A stretch of 64,000 nucleotides of DNA from Coffea arabica (taxonomy: Eukaryota > Streptophyta > Magnoliopsida > Gentianales > Rubiaceae). Shown one piece after another: positions 36,950-48,157 of the stretch. The notes beneath the pieces were generated by a model that was given only the letters and a program-made list of their open reading frames with translations, was not told where the DNA came from and ran no database searches. Both the position numbers and the translations under genes were made by a program. Position 1 is the first letter of the stretch; each line of letters begins with the position of its first letter. The stretch is taken from positions 18,866,001 through 18,930,000 of the forward strand of contig NC_092312.1 of NCBI RefSeq assembly GCF_036785885.1, in the 5' to 3' direction.

Positions 36950-38280
36950 AAGTTTATATATATTAGATACATGTCAAGTACATATGATTTTCATTCATTT
37001 GTATTAATACGAAATAGCATAATCAATTTGTATATATTGACCGGATACACATAGAATTTGTATTCATTTGCATATATTAGATGCACGTAGGATTTTTAGC
37101 GATTTGCATATTTTTGCTAATATATACATTTTTGAGAAAATCAATTAAATTTATATATATTAGATACATGTTAAGTACATATGATTTTCATTGATTCGTA
37201 TTAATACAAAATAGCATAATTGATTTATATATACTGATTGGATGCACATAGAATTTTTATTCATCTGCATATATTAGATGTACGTAGGATTTTTAGGAAT
37301 TTGCATATTTTTTAATATTTAATATTTTTACTAATACATAATATTTAATATTTTTGCTAATACATATATTTTGGAAAAAATTAATAAATAAGCGAATAAA
37401 TATAAAAAGAAGGCTATTTTATGTATTAGATGTGCATTAGCATTTTTAGAGATTTGCGTATTTTTTTAATAGTTAATATTTTTGTCAATATACACACTTT
37501 TGACAAATTTAATAAATAAGCGAGTTAATAAATAAGCGGATCAACATAAAGGGAGAGAAAATTATAAATATAGAAATAGTCTCGAAATTATAATTATTTG
37601 ATATAAATAACACTTATTATATGTTAATACAAGGCAGTATTATTAATTTATATATATTAGATATAGGTTAAACGCGTATAATTTTCATTGATCTGCATTA
37701 ATACAAAACAACATAATCGATTTATATATATTGATTAGATACATATAGAATTTTTATTCGTTAGTATGTATTAGATATACATAGGATTTTTAGTGACCTG
37801 CGTAATTTTTTGATATTTAATATTTTTTTTTCAATACACACACTTTTGACAAAGTTAATAAATAAGTGAGTTAATAAATAAGCGGATAAATATAAAGAAG
37901 GACGGAAAATTATAAACTTAGAAATAGTGTCAAAATTATAATTATTTCACATAAATAACACTTATTATATGTTAATACAAAGTAGTATTATTAATTTATA
38001 TGTATTAGATGCATGCTAAATATATATGATTTTCATTAATCTGCATTAATACAAAACACCATAATCGATTTATATATATTGATTAGATACATATAGAATT
38101 TTTATTCGTTTGTATTTATTAGATGTACATAGGATTTTTAGCAACTTACATATTTTTTTGATATTTAATATGTTTGTGTATATAGCAACCTGCATATTTT
38201 TTTTTGATATTTAATATGTTTGTTAATATACATGTTTTAGAGGAAGTTAATAAGTAAGGGAATAAATATAAAAAAAGTGG
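36950..38280. repeat. AT-rich tandem repeat array, about four copies
   Basis: A diverged block containing ATTAGATACATG, GATTTTCATT, TTAATAC(A/G)AAA, CATAATC and ATAGAATTTTTATTC recurs with starts near 36957, 37152, 37648 and 37995. The last two units have a period of about 347 bases and share a further segment with AATAAGCG(A/G) and CACTTATTATATGTTAATAC. The earlier units are shorter or rearranged. No coding frame. It looks like a small satellite-like array or a transposon with internal tandem repeats. Confidence 0.75.
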
Positions 38281-39236
38281 TAAAATTGTAAACATAAAAA
38301 TACTTTGGTCAACATACGCGGCTTGAAGATAGCAAAACGACGGGAGGAAAAGATCGAGGAAACAAAAGGACAAAATTGATTGGCAAATTACAAACGAACA
38401 AAAAGGAAAGGGTACAATGGGAACAAAGCAACAAAAAAAGAAATGAGGACAAGCGGAACAGGAAGCAAAGCCGCTGCATGGAGCCTGAAAAAAGACCAAA
38501 AAGGAAGAAATCAGCTGCAAAACCACAGCGAAACCGGCACAATCAACTGTAGCTCGACCTTCTGCGCTTTATGTAGTTTAGGATAGGATATTCTGCTTTT
38601 ACCGTGCCAAAAACGACGCTCCACTTGTTAGTAGGCTATAAGAGCTCAAAAATGAGTGATCATACGTACATTATACTTTATACACACGGAATATGAAATC
38701 CCTACCAGGTTTCAACTGTAGAAGGACCACAAATATCCCTGCTTCGTACTTAATGCTCACCTTAGTTCCAAAGCGTCCTTGTCTATTTTCCAATTAAATT
38801 CCTGTTCTTCGTCCCTAGCCATGGCCAAGAATACCTACAACATACTGGACAGTTGCTTTCATTTGCTTGCTCAGTTCCAAATATCAAGAAATTATCAATG
38901 TGGCCTGATTTTCTCTGCAGCTTCTTTGACTTGGTTTAGATATTTCTAGCTTTCCATGTGGATTGCTTATAAATTAGACAAGCAATTGTAATGAATTCCC
39001 CTCAACATCAACAATAATTTCCTCTCTGATTCTTCAATGATTTTGACGCGTGACCATCAAGTGAAAACAAGTCCATTTGTCGAAAAGATGCTGTTGTTGC
39101 CTTCTCATACACTACTAATTACTGCAAGTGAATCAGACTTTGCAATTACGCGTAACAGGAAAAAGGGGCCGCTCCATCTTATCTCTTTCACACTCGATAG
39201 AATGAGGACAAACAAAGTGGAAAAAAATTCACTACT

Positions 39237-39624
39237 AGGGCCTGTTTGTTTGGAAGGAAAATATTTTCCAGAAAATGTTTTCCTGACTTTCTATTGTTTG
39301 GTTGGGTTATTGCTTTGGGAAAATTTTTTCCTATCGAAAATATTTTACATCAGATGGTGTAAAATGACTTTCCATCTAAATGAACTGAAGTTATTTTCCA
39401 TGTCCAGGTGCAAGTCATAAGACTATCCATTCATGCTTCTCCACTAACCTTAAGATTCAGAACAAAACTCACAACTTGTGCAATAGCCCACTAAAGATTT
39501 GTAGTCTCTATCTACTTCCAAACATCAGAAAAAACATAGAGAAGGTAATTATTTTCCTCGATAAAATTTTCCATGGAAGACATTTTCCATTGAAAATATT
39601 TTGCATTGAATCAAACGGATCCCT
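39237..39624. mobile_element. hAT-like MITE, about 390 bp
   Basis: The left end (GGGCCTGTTTGTTTGG) and right end (read on the other strand GGGATCCGTTTGATTC) form imperfect terminal inverted repeats, and both are preceded by ACTA. The inside has many TTTTCC and GGAAAA motifs, including TGGAAGACATTTTCCATTGA. An unambiguous target-site duplication was not found, so the hAT assignment rests on end sequence only. Confidence 0.6.
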
Positions 39625-39857
39625 AGTATTACTACTTTTCCGGGAAGTTTCCTTTTGATTTTAAATGATCTCCTTTTTCTCTTTTCGACCCCACTATAAT
39701 GTAATTAAACGGAAGGGTTCAAATCTGAAACCTTTACTCACATTTTCTGCTTCCGAACCACTAAACTCGTTCGTTCCCTCGTCCCATCGTGCTTGGGCAT
39801 TACTCTTGTCGTAAAGTGATAGGAGAATTTGAAAAGATTAGATGCAAAGTTTCATTA

Positions 39858-40176
39858 AGGGTTAATACCACTTTGTCCCCTTAAACTTTGGACGATTACC
39901 CACTTCAGTCTCTAAACTTCAAAATGGGACACTTAAGTCCCTAAACTTATAAATACCTCCCATTTAAGAAAATTTGTTAACAAATTCTGAATGCCGTTGG
40001 TGGTCGAAGTGTCCCATTTTATAAGGATTTAGGGATTTAAGTGTCCCATTTTATAAGTTTAGGGACTTAAGTATGAGGTATTTATAAGTTTAGGGACTTA
40101 AGTGTCCCATTTTAAAGTTTAAGAACTGAAGTGGGTAATCGTCCAAAGTTTGGGGGGACAAAGTGGAGTTAACCCT
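39858..40176. mobile_element. Foldback element with about 105-bp inverted repeats
   Basis: Left arm from AGGGTTAATACCACTTTGTC and right arm from AGGGTTAACTCCACTTTGTC (read on the other strand) remain alignable for roughly 105 bases, through GACGATTACCCACTTCAGT and GGGACACTTAAGTCCCTAAA. The centre has partial tandem copies of the CACTTAAGTCCC-type motif. Target duplication not identified. It resembles the long-TIR, MULE-like non-autonomous elements common in dicots. Confidence 0.75.
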
Positions 40177-40573
40177 CGCTTTTTCCATAATTGAATAAAC
40201 ACGTGCCAAAAAGGTTTCAAAAAAAAGGACACCATCAAAAGCCCATGCATTTTGGGCCGTCATCACCAATTAAGCAAACTTACCACTTCGACGCGGCTAA
40301 AACTTGTCCAGGCATTTGTTTGGATATTCAGTAGACACAAAATAATAGATGTTGAGACTTGGGAACAAAGCGGGTTTTTCACAGTCGTTCTATCATATTC
40401 GGATGAAACATTTACCAAATACTCACAGGGGGCAGGAAAATCTGCAGACAGGCCCGTTATGTTTTGGGCCTCGAAAATTCTAGTCTGCTAGACAGAAACG
40501 TCCAAGTCGGCTGATCATGTGACCAAACGGTAAATACAAGAGGCCTCCCCCTTACACCCCGAAAAAAAAAAAA

Positions 40574-40612
<39 letters not shown>
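40574..40612. repeat. Compound (AT)n-(CA)n microsatellite
   Basis: A poly-A run passes into about 20 bases of AT alternation and then about 18 bases of CA alternation. Simple sequence, probably length-variable. Confidence 0.95.
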
Positions 40613-40862
40613 TACATAGAGACACACACACTAGATAACAATAGAAAATGGCTTCGGTCCGCGTTTTCCATGAGAAAAAGATCTGGCAATTTTACTCGCG
40701 TTGATTTATATCTATTTCTTTCGAGTTTCAAAATGTGAGTAGAAAAAAATCATCACAAATTACATGTCTTCGTACACACAGTTCTAATAGGACTTTATGT
40801 GCAATCACGAGTCATGAGAGAAAGCTACAAATTACTACTATGATTTACTATTATGTGCATCT

Positions 40863-40970
40863 TTTTTTTTTTTTTATACGATAGTTTCCAATATTACAGG
40901 GAAAGAAAGGGCCTGAAGAGGTTTTGGGGTAATTCGGAGGGGACTGAGCCAAGACGATAGCTTCCTGTAC
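40863..40970 (-). mobile_element. SINE fragment with 11-bp target duplication
   Basis: Direct repeats TATGTGCATCT at 40852-40862 and 40971-40981 flank it. On the minus strand the element ends in an A tail (T run 40863-40875 on plus), so it is inserted in reverse. Its middle, read on the minus strand, has GGCTCAGTCCCCTCCGAATT, which matches GGTTCAGTTCCCTCCGAGTT in the element near 44700. At 108 bases it is probably 5'-truncated. Confidence 0.65.
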
Positions 40971-41114
40971 TATGTGCATCTCATTACTCTGTTTTTTTTT
41001 TGTTAATTTGTTGTCTGTGAATGCAGTACTGTCTTTTTCCAGATAAGCTATACTATTAATTCTTTCTCACTGTCTTGGATCTATAAAATGCAAGCAAATG
41101 CAACTTGAAAAGGA

Positions 41115-41152
41115 CCCCCCCCCCCCCCAACAAAAAAAAAAAAAAAAAAAGA
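41115..41152. repeat. Poly-C followed by poly-A tract
   Basis: About 14 C residues are followed, after AACA-type bases, by a long A run. Homopolymer lengths may be unreliable in raw sequence. Confidence 0.9.
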
Positions 41153-41592
41153 AAAAAGAAAAAGCCAATCCCACGAATTGGAAATGTGAAAGTCATTCGT
41201 ACAGCAAAGAATTGAAATATTTAATATATTATATGAATGAAATGTTTTTGAATTATTTTTATTGTGATATTATATTTAGAAATTTTGTTTTTTAGAAAAT
41301 AACCAATCCAGACGCACGAAATACTCCACCAGTGCCAGTTATGATCTCTTACAGTACACTACAGCGTGTGGTGTGGGGCAGGAAAACCGTGTGTGTTCCA
41401 GCCAGCCGCTTCTTTTAAAAAGTTGGCTAGCCAAGCACCAATTGCCGCCACCATCACTATCTGGCAATTTTTAATTTAGAAGATTCACATTTCTCGTGGT
41501 TTTGGATTTGACAGCTTTCGCCGTACTTCTCTGCACCGGTGTGTATATGTTGTTTCCGAAAAGGAATCTCTGTAAAGGGTGGCATAATTTCC

Positions 41593-41630
41593 GCCGCCAG
41601 CCTAAACCATGAAACTGGTTGGCTGGCGGC
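41593..41630. repeat. GC-rich perfect hairpin
   Basis: GCCGCCAGCC and GGCTGGCGGC pair perfectly, extended by AACC and GGTT after a two-base bulge, with an eight-base loop. It stands out in AT-rich surroundings. The function is unknown. Confidence 0.75.
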
Positions 41631-42083
41631 AATAGAAGAGTTCTGAAAATCGCCTCCTGATCACTAAATCAACTCCAATGCTTATGCTCATTATTTAGGA
41701 GCCACTAAATCGGCTCTAATGCTTATACTCAATGTTATAAATAAGTAGTAGTAGTAGTAGTGATGAATTAGTAATCGGCACGAACGTTTCCGATGGATAC
41801 CTGCTCTGAATGGCTCCATGCATTTCGCCTCCGCAACATCAAAAACCAAAAGTAAAGGATGTTTAATATCAGAATATCGGATCATGCACCACATCTTGAT
41901 TGCTTGCCAATCTTAAGAAACAGAGAACTGAAGAAATGTACCGCACCACCACCAGGTACTGATGAATGAAATTGATTGATTTCGTGCATATTCTAGTGTG
42001 TCCATTCCCGCCCGTTTCTTCCTCTGAAAAATCTTCCAACGTTGACGTGACGTTAGCTCATAGCTGGGCCTCCTTTCTGATTG

Positions 42084-42556
42084 CTGTCATTCTCCTGCTT
42101 ATGGCTCGGCCGGGAATAATTTTCAACTCAGACACCAGTCAATCGTACAACTTTGAGAGATACTTAGAAGGGTTTGAATTGAAGTATTGTATCACACTAA
42201 TTTTTTGTCAAACGGAACTTAAATCAAGAAGTTAGTTCATTGTAGGGATGTAATCAAGTTGATGTTAGCTCACAGTATAAAATTTAATAATATATTAAAA
42301 AATTAAAATTAAAAAGCTCGATGTTGAGCTTTTGAGCATTGCATATGAATACTCGAATTCGACTTGTTCGGCTTATCGAGCTTGGTCAATCCGAGTCCGA
42401 GTCAAGTTTTTGAGCAGTTCGATTAGATTACTAGCGGATGTCTGTCATTCTCCTGGTTATAGCTCGGGAATAATTTTCTCTTTGAGGAATACTTAGAAGA
42501 GTTTGAATTGAAATATTTGTACATCACAGTGAATTTTTGTCAAGCGGAACTTAAAT
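42084..42556 (+). repeat. Diverged spaced direct duplication
   Basis: Copy A (42084-42225) and copy B (42442-42556) both contain CTGTCATTCTCCTG, GGGAATAATTTTC, ATACTTAGAAG, GTTTGAATTGAA and CGGAACTTAAATC in the same order. Copy B lacks about 25 bases in the middle. About 215 bases separate them. No coding frame is kept. Confidence 0.85.
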
Positions 42557-43261
42557 CCATGTTGAATCCTTCTTTGATTTTTATCCAAAACCCAAAGCAA
42601 AAAAGCTAGTACAAATTTTAGACCCGAGAAGGACCATTGGGGAAAAAAAAATTGTCGAATTCCTCGTCTCGCTACTGGGGCCGAAAGTTCAATTTCACGA
42701 AGATAAAGGAGCGGGGAAATAGTCAAATATATGCTTTGGACTCGAATGCAAGTAAAGGATAAGCATATGGGGATTGATTCAGAGGTCGTCGTTCACAATT
42801 CAGGCCCTTTTTGCATTTCTTTGAGCCACGTTTGCCATATGCCCAACATTATATTTATGTACGCTGATTGGGGAGGCCGTCATGGGATGGTACTCCACAA
42901 ATCCCCAATGTCAAATTATATCACAGCTGCTTGGGAGGGAGTCCAATTAAAAACTCTGGTCTAAATTCTCAAACTGAACCCAGCTCTCTCTAGAGCCTTT
43001 CTTTTTCCTGCCCATTTGTCAAAAGTGATTCTTTTTCCTCAGGAAAGAAGAAGAATCTAATGCCTTGTTCTCCTGAAACTTTTCCTCTCCTCTGCTGTTT
43101 GTATGTGTGTATATATATCCAAAGGTTTGCACCAGCAGATGAAAACAGGCTACTGTATTTAAATTAAAACCCCCTTCCCCGCAGATTCATATATACATAT
43201 ACTTCCAAGTTTCGTTTGGCACATATATTTGTGCAGCCTGGGTATTTCATCAATACACAGT

Positions 43262-43821
43262 ATGAGCGAGCCTCCAAAGTATGCATATCCCTACGCTCCT
43301 CAAGGTAAATAAAACACTTTCTCGGAAAGTCCTCAATTTGTCCTCTACTCTACTGATGCTTTCGTAGTGATCGACAATTCGATAAGTGTGGAGTCCAAAA
43401 AAGTTGTGTGAAATTTCATATATTATCTTTGCTGTGCTAATTGCTATACTCCTAGAGCTCAGAACATAACTGTTGGGACTTGGGACAGGATATTATCAGG
43501 GGCCTCCCGTGATGGCACCACCCCAGTATCAGTATACAGCTGCTCCCCCACCTAAGAAAGAGACTGGTTTTCTCGAGGGATGGTACGCGTCCGGGACATA
43601 ACCTTCCTCTCTTTTCTGAACATTTTCAGTTTGTTTTTTCTTTTGGGTCATTTATGGGAATGATCAAATTTACTACACTGCTGTTTTATATCTAGACTAG
43701 ATAACGGGGATGTGGATTGATTTCGTGTGTGCAATACATATTCTGCAGCCTTGCGGCTTTATGTTGCTGCTGTCTTCTGGACGAGTGTTGCTGCGATCCC
43801 TCTGTTATCTTCGTGGACTAG
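43262..43821 (+). CDS. CYSTM (cysteine-rich transmembrane module) micro-protein
   Basis: Three small exons, 43262-43304, 43489-43582 and 43749-43821 (210 bases), give a 69-residue protein starting MSEPPKYAYPYAPQG and ending FVD. Junctions are GT-AG and split Gly and Cys codons. Layout: a Pro/Tyr/Gln-rich cytosolic N-terminus (YYQGPPVMAPPQYQY), a short Lys/Glu linker, then the CYSTM module FLEGCLAALCCCCLLDECCC, a Cys-studded hydrophobic helix at the C-terminus. CYSTM proteins are tail-anchored membrane micro-proteins linked to stress tolerance across eukaryotes. They may dimerise through Cys; partners here are unknown. The gene is missed by simple ORF scans because no exon exceeds 94 bases. 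A TATATAT run at 43111-43118 is a possible TATA box. A relic of a similar first exon lies at 45560-45603. Confidence 0.93.
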
Positions 43822-44062
43822 CCAGGATTGTGATTTCACAGCTGTTCCTGGTTGGCCCTAATCTTATGTTTACTTCTCTTTTTTCTTCTAGACCAGATAG
43901 AATAAAAAATAAATCTAAGTCGATCGTGTAAAGACTTTTAATTTGTGCTGCTACGAACTCATACTCATTTATGTACCTTTATTTCTTTATGCTGCTCTGC
44001 ATTTTTGGGGATCAATCCTTGACCAGCCCCCTATTTTGGTTGTGACAAGGGATTCATTTTAT

Positions 44063-44065
<3 letters not shown>

Positions 44066-44110
<45 letters not shown>
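44066..44110. repeat. (TG)n-(TA)n microsatellite
   Basis: About 29 bases of TG alternation pass into about 16 bases of TA alternation. Simple repeat, likely polymorphic. Confidence 0.97.
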
Positions 44111-44642
44111 GTATGTTCGTATGACAAGCAGTCGTGGCCGAGTAAATGCTCCCAAAAGAAGAGAAGAGGTAATAATTATGCGTGTCATTTTCTCTTTCTG
44201 ATCAGCTCAAATATACACTAGTACCACTTTACCCAAGTTGGTGCCAGGGAAACCGACCTGTCACGACTAAGATCCTCTGCGAGTTTGTAACGTTGAATCA
44301 GTAATCACTACGCCTAAGAATCTCGATAACCCGCCTTGACAAGAAAAGAATCCAAGGCACTCACAAAAAGTAGTAGCATGATCTCGCGGGAAGAGAGCTG
44401 TGATTCGGTTGCCGATTGTTACCTGTGGATGGATGCCCTTTTTCACCGATTGTTATAGAATCTTCACTCAAAAAATCTATGTTCAATATAATGACTCCTC
44501 AAGTTGGTCTCATAAAAATAAAACTCACCTGGACTAAGAAGGATTGTTAATGTAATTATTTGTATTTAGTATTTTCCTTCCTTCCGTTAATGCTTGTTTT
44601 AGCGTTATATTTATTATTTTTATTAGAATTATTAACTGATAC

Positions 44643-44755
44643 TTTTTTTTTCGAAAATAATAAACCTATTCTATCCTACACTAAGTAAGAGGAGGCAGAT
44701 CTAAAGAAGTCCAGGAATAACTCGGAGGGAACTGAACCACCACCGGATCAGACGG
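44643..44755 (-). mobile_element. SINE-like element, reverse orientation
   Basis: A T run at 44643-44651 corresponds to an A tail on the minus strand. The minus-strand body contains GGTTCAGTTCCCTCCGAGTT and ends with CTTAGTGTAGGATAGAATAG. It shares the first motif with the element at 40863-40970 and the second with the 3' end of the SINE at 4762-4959. I found no clear target duplication, and the 5' boundary is uncertain. Confidence 0.5.
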
Positions 44756-45559
44756 GTGCACGGCACATTATTTTAGAAACAAACCACTTAGATGTGATAT
44801 TTTTTGGTAGAAAACAAGGGTTCGCCCACTTAGGTGGTGATACTAGCAGTAGCATATTTGCTATAATTAAAATGCACAATAATCATGGGCATAGGCGTAA
44901 ATTTATACGCCAACAACCACCTGCTCGAAGAGAAAATAAATCTATAATTTGAGACCGAAAACCATAGCTTTTGTCGGCTTGGACACGCGGAACCGGAGGT
45001 GCAGTTACTGTCAAAATAAATTAAGAATAATCCTGGCTTGCGATTACGGTTTGGAAAAGGGGGCCAATTGATATCGCGTATGGATGGATCGCCTTCAATC
45101 GTTTGCTCCCCGACAGACCTGAAAGTTCCAACTTGAACTCTTGGAGAAGCAGTTCTAATAAATACTCTAGTACTTTGTACAAAAACCTCTGCACCTTTTT
45201 GATCCCCCTTCGGATTTCTGCTACTTTAGCACCTTATTTTGCCGCGTGTGCACAGCCGCCCCAGATGGCACCTTAACAGAGGAGGGACTGCGGGAATATC
45301 CAGTGTCTTGCAGCCTCTGCGGCTATTTTTGTTCCGATTCTACGGGAGTTCAGGATCTCCTGTGTTTCTGGTTCCGGATAGAGCCTTCCAAAACCTTCGT
45401 CTCCATGCAATGCCCAGAAACTATCTATTTCCACCTTTTTCACTATTCTTAAACTTTTCTTTTTTTAATAAGCAGGACTATCTCATTTCCTCAGTTTTTC
45501 CAGTCTAGTTCAATATCTTCGTCCCCCCAGCCCCTAGATGCTGTCAATTTTGCAGTCAA

Positions 45560-45603
45560 ATGATAAGACAGACCAAAGTATGCCTATCCCCATCCTGCTC
45601 AAG
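45560..45603 (+). pseudogene. Relic of a CYSTM first exon
   Basis: CAAAGTATGCCTATCCC and the following CTGCTCAAG match the first exon of the CYSTM gene 2.3 kb upstream (CAAAGTATGCATATCCC then CTCCTCAAG) and would read P-K-Y-A-Y-P-H-P-A-Q. The start codon position reads ATA, and no GT donor follows the CAAG. No second or third exon was found downstream. It looks like a decayed tandem copy. Confidence 0.6.
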
Positions 45604-48148
45604 AAGCCAATCTGCAAAACGAGATGCTCCTTGCCTTGAATTACTAGTATATAGTACATGAATAGAGGCTCTCGAGTCTCGATCTTTGCTACAATTGGCC
45701 TCTGATATGATATGAATAGACGACTTACCCTGATTCAAATTTTTGGATTTTCAAATTCAAAGTAGCCGGGCGTCCGGCCCCCAAATGAGACGGCAGAAAA
45801 TAGTTCTAACTTAAGCTTGTGGTGGGGTCTTGCTTGTGGTTAGGCTTGTTTTTGTCTATTTGGTCCGGCTGACGGCACCTCCTCCTCGAAATATTTTAAT
45901 ATTTCATGAAAGTCGGTTCAACCAATGACTTTTTTTTTTTTTTTTTAAAGGAAAAAAAAAAAACCTTTGATTGAGCTTGAAGAAAACAGAGGATTACACT
46001 GCCTGATTAGTAGTATTTGACTAGTCATGGTGCAAATTCTTAGCAGCAGAACTTTTACTAGTACCACTTCTGCTTTGCTTTTTCCCTAGTGTTTATTCCT
46101 CCAGGCCGTCCCAAAAAGGCCAAAAAAAAAAGGGGGGGGGGGGGTTCCAAAAGATTTGAAAGAACAAATATGGTAGTTAATTAGATTTGGAATTCAGAGC
46201 TGAATCAGGGCGCCATACCTCAAATTCTGCGGATATTGGTTTAAGGTTTCTTCTGCAGACGATGGATGTGTCGTGCCTCGCTCTGGATCGAAAATATTCC
46301 TTAAGAAGAAGAAGAAGAAGAAGGAGGGATGTGGAAGGGAAAGCTCGTCGGGGCTTGGCTTCCAGGGCATTTCCACGGAAAGAGACTTGATGAAGTGACA
46401 GCGGAGGAGGAAATCACATAGGTAGAGTATCATCTTTCAGCTTAGACACGAGATGAGATCTGCTTTTAATGGAGGGAAGTGTCCGTCCTGATTGGAACTG
46501 TCTCTGCCTCTGGGTCCTCATATATCTATATATATATATGTGTGTGTGTGTAAAAAAAAACTCTTTTTATACCGTCACCTTTTTCCTTTCAATTAAAAAA
46601 AAAAATACTCCTATGTAAATGTTAGTTTAAAGTAGTGTGGTGCCAGAGTTGATTTCGGCTGTCAATCGTGGGACACACGTGGGCAAAGCTACGGCAACGC
46701 CCCTGCTGTATCGTGTGAATTCCCAACTTTGCCTTTTTCAACAACTAGTTGCCTTCTTTTACTTTTCTCTCATTTTCGATTCAACGTTTTTTATTTTATT
46801 TTATGTGCCTATGTATGTATACCGGCGAAATGGACACTCGGCGCTTTTCTCTGCTTTTCTTTTTTTTTTTTCTCTAAAAAAAAAAAAACATTCGTTCTAT
46901 TAGGAGAGTTGATTTTTCTGGTTTGCCAAGGTAACAACAGCATTGCGTCTGTGGATATGAACTATTTGCCTAAAAATTATTTACCTGCCTTATTAAAAAA
47001 AGAAGACATTTGCTCAATTTCAATGGTCACAGTTGCAAAAAATTGTTACGGTGATTTTTCTAAATAATCTACTATCCAAACATACTTACGTAGTAATGAT
47101 AGTGATAGCTTGGCTAATAGTTTCTAGAAATTAGAATTTGTTAGTATAAATGTTGTAATCAATGAAAGTAGAGTCAGCATTTTTTTTAGTATTGTATAAG
47201 TGACAAATTTATTTTAATATCAACACCTGATAATTATAAGTATAATTATTCTTCTTAATTTGATAGATTAAATATCTTAACTTCTTATGACCTTAAAATT
47301 GGATTACCTCTTCCAAGGCTATGTCAATTTTGATTGGGATATTCTTTTCGTTTGTCTAAGTATGTCCTCGAGGCTTCTCACAAAATAAAAATAAAAATCA
47401 CTAAATCAATGCGCTATTTGCGTGGAAAAAAATGATAACATGCAAAAAAAAAAAAAGCAGTTTACTTTTATTTTTTTCACGTAACATTTTACAAATAAAC
47501 AAAATTCAGACTTTATTTAGATTGTGAGAAAAATTCTTTCGATATATTTTTTAATCATCTTTTTTTTAAAAAATTTTTCACTTTATGTATATCACATCAT
47601 CATCATCATCATCATCATGGTATGTTTTTCTTAAAAAAAAAAAAAAGAATCTAAAAAGTTGCAATTGAGACGGGCCTTACTAGATCACCAACATGTCTAA
47701 AGTATGTACATGCGTTTATCTAAAATTGTGCAATAAAAACGGTGACATGTGTACAGAATGATGTTTTTGTTTCGTCTAAAATATGTGCATGTGGTTATTG
47801 AAAACAAACATGTTTGTAGTAACCATACGGGAAAGACCATTAGAGGGACCATTAAAAGGGAAAGGGGGAAAAGGAACCTTCCGAGGGTAGAAGCGGAATC
47901 ACGGTCTCACGACTTTCGGCGTTAATTTAACGTTTACGTTGTCGTCACTTTCCTAAGATGCCCCTGGGTTTGACACCATCTTCCCTGACACGTCGACAGC
48001 TGCGCACATGCGAATGCGCGTCTTGCTTCTACTTCACGTCTTCTACCTCCAATTCCACGTCACCTGCCCTTGGGCCCCATTTCAGCATCCCGCGGGTCCC
48101 CCAGCGGGAGCGAGGGAGGGCCTTGGGGTGTGTTGGGTTTCTTCCACA

Positions 48149-48157
48149 AAACCCTAA
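48149..48157 (+). promoter_or_regulatory. Telobox (AAACCCTAA) upstream of GTE gene
   Basis: AAACCCTAA about 530 bases before the GTE start codon, with a second AAACCCTA at 48463-48470. Teloboxes in plant promoters and leaders are associated with genes active in dividing cells and with Polycomb recruitment factors. Position fits a promoter or leader element; function is inferred. Confidence 0.45.

Larger units (their letters stand above)
30770..43261. other. Gene-poor 12.5 kb intergenic region rich in small transposons
   Basis: The first 0.7 kb probably contains the PB1 gene 3'UTR and has a short CTG run at about 30924-30941. Beyond that I find no convincing gene. Annotated separately are a MULE-like MITE (32227), a Harbinger-like MITE (34211), an AT-rich tandem array (36950-38280), a hAT-like MITE (39237), a long inverted repeat (39858), a SINE fragment (40863), a GC-rich hairpin (41593) and a diverged duplication (42084-42556). 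The last 300 bases are the CYSTM gene promoter and leader. Confidence 0.6.

Noticed and set aside
36950-38280. Tandem AT-rich units as a CRISPR-like array
   Set aside because: Units are long, diverged and contiguous, without short identical repeats and unique spacers; the host is a plant.
38146-38526. 126-residue Phe/Cys/Ser-rich minus-strand frame
   Set aside because: Composition reflects A-rich sequence on the other strand and it runs into the tandem array. Not a plausible protein.
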